Below are positions 1 to 8,200 of a stretch of 13,122 nucleotides of DNA, in pieces. Every line of letters begins with the position of its first letter. Position 1 is the stretch's first letter. The notes below the pieces were generated by a model that was not told the origin of the DNA, ran no database searches, and was given only the letters and a program-made list of their open reading frames with translations. Position numbers and translations under genes: made by a program. The stretch lies in NCBI GenBank assembly GCA_032353305.1, contig JAUCNG010169979.1, forward strand, positions 1 to 13,122, written 5' to 3'. This DNA is from Cephalothrix spiralis (Eukaryota > Nemertea > Palaeonemertea > Archinemertea > Cephalotrichidae).

Positions 1-235
1 TGTTTAGTTTTTAAAGCGATTTTCCGGTCTGTTCACACGAATGGTTGGCTTTATTGTGTGTCTGTTTTAAGTTATGTTGGGTTCTTTACACCTTTTGATA
101 ATCAAATAATAAAACATCGCTATTAAAATCATTAGATTGTTTTCGCATCATTTAAATGACGCGGTTTTTAATTTCATAATGTAAAATATATTTGATACAT
201 AGTTTATGTGTTATTCTTATTAAAAAATAATCTAA
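1..235. other. AT-rich sequence, no gene seen
   Basis: I see no exon, RNA gene or repeat with a partner in the window here. It may be the intron or flank of whatever lies to the left. Confidence 0.5.
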
Positions 236-412
236 ATGGAGTTAATTTTGACTCCCAATGGAGTGGGCCCATATACCAAACCCCAAAATGGAGCGAAAAT
301 CAACTCCGTTCGGCGTGATTGTTTCTCTCTCACTCCTAATGGAGTTGATTTTTCACTCCATTTTGTGGAATGATATCTAGGACCATAACATTAGAGTTAA
401 AATTGACTCCAT
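236..412. mobile_element. Short foldback MITE with long imperfect terminal inverted repeats
   Basis: The left end (ATGGAGTTAATTTTGACTCC, from 236) matches the reverse complement of the right end (ATGGAGTCAATTTTAACTCT, ending 412). The complementarity continues inward through AAAATGGAGCGAAAATCAAC (from about 285) and its partner near 340-365. TA lies just outside both ends (233-234 and 413-414, with slight end ambiguity). At about 177 bp with no coding capacity, it fits a TA-inserting MITE. The family is not recognised. Confidence 0.75.
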
Positions 413-489
413 TACAGTAAAAGAGTATAATATTGCTTAAATAATTGCATCTTTATTCTTATATCTCGGTCAAGTAAGCAAAAAAAATT

Positions 490-566
490 CTCACAATTCG
501 GGACACCCCGGAATTGGGGACACTTTTCCTGGTCCCAGAGGTGTCCCGCATTGTGGGGTTTCACTG
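490..566 (-). mobile_element. Pogo/Tigger-like DNA transposon terminal repeat (one end)
   Basis: Read on the minus strand from 566, the sequence starts CAGTGAAACCCCACAATGCG and continues with the GGGACACCTCTGGGACCAGG block and a second copy of the GGGGTGTCCCGAATTG-type motif. This two-tier GTGTCC layout is typical of Tigger/pogo terminal repeats, which insert at TA. TA follows at 567-568. The element's other end was not found to the left, so it is probably truncated. Its coding part is absent. Confidence 0.7.
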
Positions 567-567
567 T

Positions 568-924
568 ACTGGAATAATGATGCTAGAGATGTACTTTGGA
601 ATAACATTAGAAAATTATCAAGATGTTGCAAAACATTTCAAAGACCACAATGCACCTGAAAAGTTAACTGAAATGGTTTCTCGTGTTTGTGCCTCTGAAG
701 CTTCCGAGCGACCAACTTCTGACGAGTGTTTTGCATTGATTGATTCAATGTTAGCCGAACTCCAAAATGTGGACAATAGTCTACCAAACATGGCCCCACT
801 ACTGTCAGAAGTGGACACTAGAATTTTGGGTTCATTTTGTGAATCTTCAACAAGCTATGTAACTTTATCAAAATTGTCAAAAGGACCAAGTGATCCTTTT
901 AAAAGTTTTGAAGATAATGATTAA
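568..924 (+). pseudogene. Protein kinase C-lobe fragment with C-terminal tail (last exon or remnant)
   Basis: The open frame encodes a fragment with the end of a protein kinase fold. GIMMLEMYFG resembles the alpha-F helix (usual pattern W-x-x-G-hydrophobic-L-E). LTEMVSRVCASEASERPTSD resembles the alpha-H/alpha-I region, whose conserved Arg normally pairs with the Glu of the APE motif. A Ser-rich, non-domain tail of about 55 residues then runs to TAA at 922-924. The catalytic loop, DFG and N-lobe are absent from the window. The frame continues upstream only through a transposon end (to an in-frame stop at 475-477), and the only nearby methionines are internal. It may be the terminal exon of a separate gene, broken by the insertion, or a dead fragment. 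I do not recognise the kinase family. No poly(A) signal is obvious just downstream. Confidence 0.6.
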
Positions 925-1560
925 CATGTTTTAATATGCAACTGGATTAAGAAAATCCAAAATAGAAATAATAGCGGAACCTCTTGTAATTTTATTTTTG
1001 TGGTAGAGTGACCAATGATAATAATACTTTTTCGTACGTTAAAACTTTAAAATTTGTGGGATCAATAATTTTGAAAAAAATGGGAAAATTCAAAAATTTC
1101 CTTGTGTAATCAATTAAAAGTGTTGTGGTAGAACATCAACAAGTTTTCTTTGAGAAATATAAACTTCTTAATTATTTTGTATTAAAGTATGTGAATTCAT
1201 ATATAAGCTGATAACAATTTTTAAGATATTACATTATTAACTTTAATAATATCATCACTATACCATTCTATATATTTGCCCTCATGCTCATACAGTCTTT
1301 TTACTTCTATTTTATATATTCTTGCTATCGTAATCGTGTAAATATTCGTGTAATATATGCATTATAATATTAAAATTTAGATTTAAAAAATTGATTTTTT
1401 TCCTACAAAATATTGACCTTTATTGTGTGATGAGTGCATAATTAGTGCACCTATATTTTATCTTCTTCAATCACTTGTTGACAAGTTCATTAAAAAGAGA
1501 GAAAAAGGTAATTATGTTGACAAAAATACAATATCTCAATATCGGCACTAACATATAAAA
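925..1560. other. AT-rich stretch without a supported feature
   Basis: This is low-complexity AT-rich DNA after the kinase-like stop. I searched it for UGGT exons preceding the one at 2100 and found none. There is no clear poly(A) signal for the kinase fragment and no poly-A tail that would mark a retrocopy. Confidence 0.5.
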
Positions 1561-1562
1561 TG

Positions 1563-1645
1563 GCTCACCACCTTTTTACCAATTTCACAGGCCCGTTCCA
1601 CCCGGAAGGTGGGCCCTTTACGTAGTAAAAGGAAGGTGAGAAATT
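1563..1645. repeat. Imperfect hairpin with GGCCC core
   Basis: CTCACCACCTTTTTACC (from about 1564) and the following CAGGCCCGTTCCACC pair with GGTGGGCCC...TAAAAGGAAGGTGAG (about 1606-1641). The arms are about 33-40 nt and the loop is very short. It looks like a small foldback element or the remains of one. Confidence 0.5.
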
Positions 1646-1684
1646 GTCATTTAGGCCATTTCTCAGGCTCCAGGCTTGAAATTA

Positions 1685-1696
1685 CCCCCCCCCCCC
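1685..1696. repeat. Poly-C run (12 C)
   Basis: A 12-C homopolymer preceded by ATTA, in an otherwise AT-rich region. A second 8-C run follows ATTACA at 1845-1852. Length in such runs is prone to both slippage and sequencing error. Confidence 0.8.
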
Positions 1697-1767
1697 GTCT
1701 TAATATGCTTTTTTTTCTAACTCGCTTTTGAGGCCGAAATAAGGTTATCGCAGCAGCAAAATTGAAC

Positions 1768-1786
1768 TCTCTAGATAATCTAGAGA
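1768..1786. repeat. 19-nt perfect palindrome
   Basis: TCTCTAGAT-A-ATCTAGAGA is symmetric around the A at 1777. No associated feature was recognised. Confidence 0.7.
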
Positions 1787-2099
1787 ATTTTATTTTCTAA
1801 TTTAATTACATAACCCACACTGCAGGATTACCGTATTAATTACACCCCCCCCGGCAAACTTCTAGTTTGTATTTTTTTACTCACTAATTACATTTTTGTA
1901 CCACAATGCAATGCAACTACAGTACTGATGTTCTACTTCCTTTTTTTCAAATAAATGCAAAAAATTGAACTTAGAAGTTTGTTTTGGGAAAACGACAGGT
2001 AATCAGTGCGAAGTGTTTCAGAATAACCCTTACAGCATCTTACAGAGTCTCAGTTATCCTTTCAAATAAAGAGTTTTCTCGATCATTTTATATTTTTAG

Positions 2100-2212
2100 G
2101 TTACCAAGAAAATTGAAAAAATTCGTGAAGACCTGTTGGAGCCAGAAGAAGAAAAAGGAGGCATTTGGGATAGCATATCGAGGTGGGTCCCTGGTAGCGA
2201 CTATCTCAAGAG
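2100..2212 (+). CDS. UGGT: UGGT exon a: linker before the catalytic domain
   Basis: The acceptor is a T-rich tract ending TTTTTAG at 2099, and the donor is GTAATT at 2213. In the phase-0 frame the exon starts Val-Thr-Lys-Lys and runs through an acidic stretch ([12 protein letters not shown]) to IWDSISRW, leaving two bases (AG) for the next exon. This matches the variable acidic linker and Trp-Asp-Ser segment that precede the GT24 domain in UGGTs. A different reading frame is also open here (positions 1984-2262), but it crosses both splice sites and has no family resemblance. No upstream UGGT exon was found between 1 and 2099. Confidence 0.9.
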
Positions 2213-5200
2213 GTAATTCAAAAAATTACGTCCATCATTCTGTGGGTTTTTTTCTAAGCTAGTTGGAAAATCCTTCCCCATGGCCAACGATGTCGGACTA
2301 CTTTTTTGAAAAAATTACCATGCTAGTAAATCAATAGTACAAATGTAATGTCTTGGCTTTTCTTGTATAACAAAATATCTACATGTTTGTTTAATTCTTT
2401 AACACCACTTAATCATCTAAAATCCAATGTTTTAATAAGATTGCATTGAGCTATAATCGTAGTTGTAGGGTTTGCATTAAGCTAATCGTAGTTTTAGGGT
2501 GCATGTAGTTTGGGATTGTATAAGTCATCATATTATTTTTTGTTTTGGTAAGTATAAGATAGTTAGATATATTTATAAAAAATGCCTTAATTCTAAACTT
2601 GGCTGTTTATTTCTTTACGGAATCACTGCGCATGTGAATTTTTTTTATGTTCTTGTGATGATCTGATTGGTCCATTGAAAGGGACAGTATTCAAGCAGTC
2701 GACCAGTCTACTGGTCATAATACGATACCTTTATAAATACCTTACCCTTTAATAAGAATCGTACACATAGCAGTTATTAATGTTTAATTGAATAAAGGGG
2801 CATCCCGGAAGTGGTATGGAATTTGCTTAAGTCTACATGTTTTTGTTAACGCATATAAACAAGAGGGCATAGAAAGAGGGTACAACGAAATTTTGCCTCT
2901 TAGGGCCTACTTGAGGTGTTTTATTAAACCCTTCTAATTTACCTTTAACCGATCTGAAGCCGCAGAAGTCCTATATGTAGTTTCTCACCAAAAAAACGTA
3001 TTCAATTCCGTCAAATATTTCTATGCCTTATCTTCACTAAAACAGTTGAAATTTCCAACAAATTCCAAGGCAGATCTGCGTCCGCTGGAGATTCAGAATT
3101 CCGAAGTCTCATGTTAAATATTTGGGTAGAAATGATAGCTTAAATCACCACAAAATGAAGGTAATAATGAGCGCAGTCGATTTAGGCAACGGAATTTCCA
3201 ATTTTATATATTTTGCGCAACCTAGCGGCCACTAAGTGAATCGTAAACGATCGGATGTCTTCGGAATCTGTCAAAATTATAAAATTGAAATCCGTGTTAC
3301 CTAAATCGTTACCTTAATTTTGATGTGCTATAAGCCATATTTGCTAACAATATGAATCAATCGGAAACGATCGGATATCTCTAAATCCCGGGCAGCGGAT
3401 GCAGATTAATAGCAGCAAAATTGTGAATTTGGTGGAAATTTCAAATTTTCTAATGAAGATAAGGCATATAAATAATCGATGGAATGGAATGCTTTTTTTG
3501 GTAAGAAACTGAGGATCTTGCTGCGGCTTCTGATACCATAATATTGGTTATAGGTAGAATAAAAGGGTATTAGAAAAAATCGTTAAGTAGGCACCTAAGA
3601 TTGAGGCAAATTTGTGTACCCTCTTTCTATGGCCTCTTGATATAGATGTTACATAACTGATTCTTCAATTATTTTTTCAGCACATTTGTTGGTAAACAAG
3701 ATGGACAAAGTAAGGATGAAACTCTTAACATATTCTCTGTTGCATCCGGGCATTTATATGAAAGATTTTTAAAGTAAGTTATTCAAATATACTATTATGA
3801 AAAAACTATTCTAAAGCCAGCTTTGACTTTCTTAATCTATTGAAAATTAGAGACAAACTGTGTGTCTGTACGCGCATGCGCAAATCTCGAAAAGGGCACA
3901 ATAGATTTTTTCTTGAAATTAGTTCTGAAAACCGAAGATTCTCTAATTTTCAAAACTATAGGTCATGTAAGCATGTAAGTCGAGCCGAAAAGATAGAAAG
4001 GTGTTAAGGCACGGCTTCGGAACTAGTTAGATTACGTCATAAGACTATATTTTAATTATTTCGGAAATTTTGCTCGAAAGAGTACGGTCGTCTTTAATTT
4101 TCCGAATCAAAAAGATTAGGCGTAGATCCGGTCATAACTAAGGGACGTTAGGATTTAAATTTATTTCAAGCGGGGAATTTTTGTCATGAATATATTATTG
4201 TACGAGCTGTGCATACTTGATATTGTATAAATGTAAATTTCTTTATTTCAGAATAATGATGCTCAGCGTTTTGAAGAACACAAAATTAAAAGTCAAGTTT
4301 TGGTTTTTGAAAAATTATTTATCGCCATCATTTAAGGTAAATATGCCGAATCACGACATTTTCAGACAAATATATACATGAAGAGTAATAATGAAAGTTC
4401 TCATAAACAACGTGATACCAAGGCCACGAAAACATTTTTTTTCTGCCGCTTGCTTATTCACGTCGAATTGAAAACGTAGGCCAATAGTAAAATTATCGCG
4501 AAAAACGCGTTTTTTAGAGTTCTCAGGTTAGCCCAAATGGCAAATTTGGCTGGTTTTTGCACCTTTTCCTTTATCAAACCTTTATTTACAGGCTGAAGTG
4601 CATATAATTGTGCACATATGTTAGGAAGGATAGTCTCGTTAAACTAAGCTACATTAAATTCCCAAAAAACCAAGAAGTTTTTCCCAAATGAACGTCCTTA
4701 TTATGTGATTCTCGTAAATGTGATTTTTTTATGTCTTTTTAATATTTTTTCAATTTCTATTCACAATTTTTTTTTTAATTGAAATTCTGTGAAAATATTC
4801 AAGATTAATTTTAGAGTGATAGAAAATAGCATTCTCTCAATTTAGAAATGTTGAGTTTCTAATTGTTTTTTTCATTTTTTAGGATTTCATTCCACACATG
4901 GCCGAGGAATATGGATTTCAATATGAATTAGTTCAATATAAGTGGCCAAGATGGTTAAAACAACAAACAGAAAAACAAAGAATTATTTGGGGGTTTGTAT
5001 TTCTATTATTGTCAGAAATGTCTAGATGCAAACATGACAATTATTTATATTGCGTATTAGACCAAAGTTATAGTATATATCATGAATGGAGGTCTAATTA
5101 TCGATGGACCCCGGTGATAGACACCAGTTGATTTAGGACCATTAAAATACAATGAAAATATAAAATTTCGGTCTAAAAGAGTTAACCCTGGAATTGTGCC

Positions 5201-8200
5201 GTCTAGTTTGTGGGTAAGGGCCGAACTAGATAGATCAATGCCAGGTTTAATCCTATATTACTATATTAGCGATTTAATTCAATCTAAATTATGTCATATA
5301 TTGGTTTAAGCGAATATTTCCATTTGTGTGAATTGCGGCAGGCGATGTAAAAATTGTATCGTTCATTGCTCGTCAATCAAACTTGAGAAACTGTGAGAAT
5401 TGGTGACTTGATGTGAGAATGTTGCGATAATTTCAGAATTAAAAAACGAAAAATTTCTTGCTCGGCTCAATATTAAACTCATTTTGTCGTGAATGAAAGC
5501 GCGCGAAAAATAGCAAACTTTTTTCTGTTGACTGATATAAATGTCCATTTAAAATATAAATTTTTTGGATAACTTACGTGAGGGAAACAAAATAAGCGCA
5601 GCGGGATCACGTTAAAGAGCTCTTTTATCAGACTTTCAAATGTATTCGGTTATGTATTAGATTGTCTTGTTAAAGTTTCCTTAATTCGTTTCTTTCAGGT
5701 ACAAAATATTATTTTTAGATGTCCTCTTTCCATTGGCTGTAGATAAGTTTATTTATGTTGATGCTGATCAGATAGTACGTACTGATCTAAAAGAATTACG
5801 TGACTTTGATCTTGAGGGTGCACCTTATGGATATACACCCTTCTGTGATGATAAACCGGAAATGGATGGATTCAGGTTAGTGACAATTGCATGGTTTTAT
5901 TTATTTATTTATTAAACTACACAAAGATATTCCAAAAAAGGGATTTCTCAGACATGTGAAAGATATTGGGACGGGTGGCCCTTATTCTTAATAATAAGAG
6001 CCATCGGCTCGCCCCGCGATCCTCGTTCCTAATCGCGGGGGCTTTAAATATTTCAAAAATTTGACAGGAACTCTATGTTCGCAGACCTGATTTCATTAAA
6101 ATTCCCCACTGATCCTCGAAATCCTGGAAAACATGGAAAATTATTTTAGTCCTTGAAATCATTAATTTTTCTTGTGAAGTCCTGGAATTTTTTTAAGGTC
6201 CTTAAAAAGAATAATAAAACATCTCAAAAGTTTAACGCGCCCATTTTCCTTTGGTTTTTGAAGTCTTGTGTTGCACATTCTTTAGCCGATCACTAGATTA
6301 ACATAATAATTCAGTTTTTAGACGCTTTGCAATGTATGTATTTATCTTTTATGTATTTTATGTCAATTATTTACTTTTGCAGATTTTGGAAATCAGGGTA
6401 TTGGGCAAATCATTTAGGATATAGGAAATATCATATTAGGTATGTAGAAACGATAACACATTACAATCATTACATCCTGTGGAATCTTTATTTGGTCTTG
6501 TCAACATTTACTTGACACTAATCTTTGTTTATGCACGAAAATTATCAAAAAATATTTATACTATTGTGAAACAGATTTTAGTTGACGTAAAAAGTTGTAT
6601 TCTTGATAATCGCCTTAATTTAATCTATACAATTGGTTGGCTTTTAAAATCTCTCAAAAATTGTTGTTTTAGACCGTTGTATAAAATATTGATAATCTTT
6701 CATTGTACATGTATGTGCTACTTTACAGACTCAGATGGTACTTTAGCTAGGTGAGCCGCGTTGGTAGTGTTGAGGAGACCCCGGGTTTGAAACTCGGGCG
6801 TTCTTCCAGCACTTTCCATTGTGAAGAACCTTTGCCAAGTTCATTGCTTCATGGGTGACTCGGTCAGGTTAAATACGTGGAGTGGGAAGTTCCCCATCCT
6901 TTGAGTAACCCGCTCTCGCCCGCTATAAAAAAATTAAAGAAGACTTGAATATATTCCATATCTTTTTCCTTTTTAGTGCATTATATGTTGTTGATCTTAA
7001 AAAATTCCGTCGCATAGCTGCTGGTGATAGGCTAAGGGGGCAATACCAGGGTTTAAGTCAAGATCCTAACAGTTTAGCTAACTTGGATCAGGTAAGTATT
7101 ATTTACTTAAAAATGAAGTACAATAAATAAAATCCTTGGTTAGAGTAGCCGATGTGGTGGTACCTAGGATCGGCCTCGAAGAAGTATGACACTGTCGATA
7201 GACGAATTGTACCTCCACTTTATTGAACTGTCACATCCAGCAGAGTATCATTTTGAAATTGATTCTTTCATGCAGACAACGGCAGGTGGAGAAATAATTT
7301 CGGCGGCAAAGAAATATTTGTTTGAATTCTGAAGTATATTATTTGCGGCGACGAAACATTTTTATGATAGAATATACCTTAGTATACGAAGGGCCGTATC
7401 TCCCACCGACACCCTCGCCACGGAAAGTGTCGTCTGCCGATAAGCCCGGATAATGGTACGTCCGGCTCAGACGTAGAACATTTTAATATATGTTCCAAAT
7501 GGTTTACAAAGATGTCCGAGAAGTCCGTCGGCGCGGCGGCCGATTTTTTTCTTCCGAATTTTTTTTCGGCGAAACGGTTAACCAATCAATACCTTATCAG
7601 AAACTATGCATTTTAAGAGTTCTATGACTTAGATATCATATATTTTGACTATATTATTGGAGAAAAGTTAATGTATTTTATTTTTCATTTGTTTTATAGG
7701 ACTTACCCAATAATATGATCCACCAAGTTGCAATTAAATCTTTACCACAAGAATGGTTGTGGTGCGAAACATGGTGCAGCGTTTCAAGAAAAACATCTGC
7801 TAAAACTATTGATTTAGTAAGTATATTTTGTCTAGTCTTGTCACAAAACGATCAGAAAACTAAAATTCAAATGATTTTTTTCTATGATAAGTAATTGAAA
7901 ATAATCGGGGTTTTAAGCATTATGACATACAGTGTGTCCTAATATTATTTAAAACAGCCAGATGACGTCATATTGTGACTTAATTATGATAACTATTTGA
8001 GAACATGGTCTTCTCTCCCGAATAAAAAAGATTTTGTGCAGATCGCAGAAGCTACGATGATTCTCCTGAAGAACCTCTGGTGGTCGCAAATCCCATACAA
8101 AATCGAGAGAATGCTATTTTCAATCACTCTAAAATCAATCTGGAATGTTTTCAGTAAATATAATTTTTTAATAATAAATATAATAATTTTAATAGTAAAT

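Noticed and set aside
618-818. 66-codon minus-strand frame
   Set aside because: It is antisense to the kinase-like fragment, which shows real domain features on the plus strand.
568-924. Processed (retro) copy of a kinase
   Set aside because: No poly-A tail or flanking target duplication is visible after the stop, so a retrocopy is not supported, though a truncated one cannot be excluded.
1984-2262. 92-codon plus-strand open frame
   Set aside because: It overlaps UGGT exon a in another frame, opens with a non-ATG codon, crosses both splice sites and has no family features.
5363-5548. 61-codon minus-strand frame in a UGGT intron
   Set aside because: Its length is expected by chance in AT-rich DNA, and it has no recognisable domain.
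6479-6754. 91-codon plus-strand frame with a hydrophobic start
   Set aside because: It lies in the intron after UGGT exon f and runs into the SINE head. Its hydrophobic residues reflect T-rich codons, and no family was seen.
6751-6800. Possible tRNA gene
   Set aside because: A- and B-box-like motifs are present, but no cloverleaf with acceptor stem can be formed. It continues into a SINE body with an A-rich tail and has a second dispersed copy.
7379-7585. 68-codon minus-strand frame in a GC-richer patch
   Set aside because: No family resemblance; the GC-rich patch looks like repeat debris.
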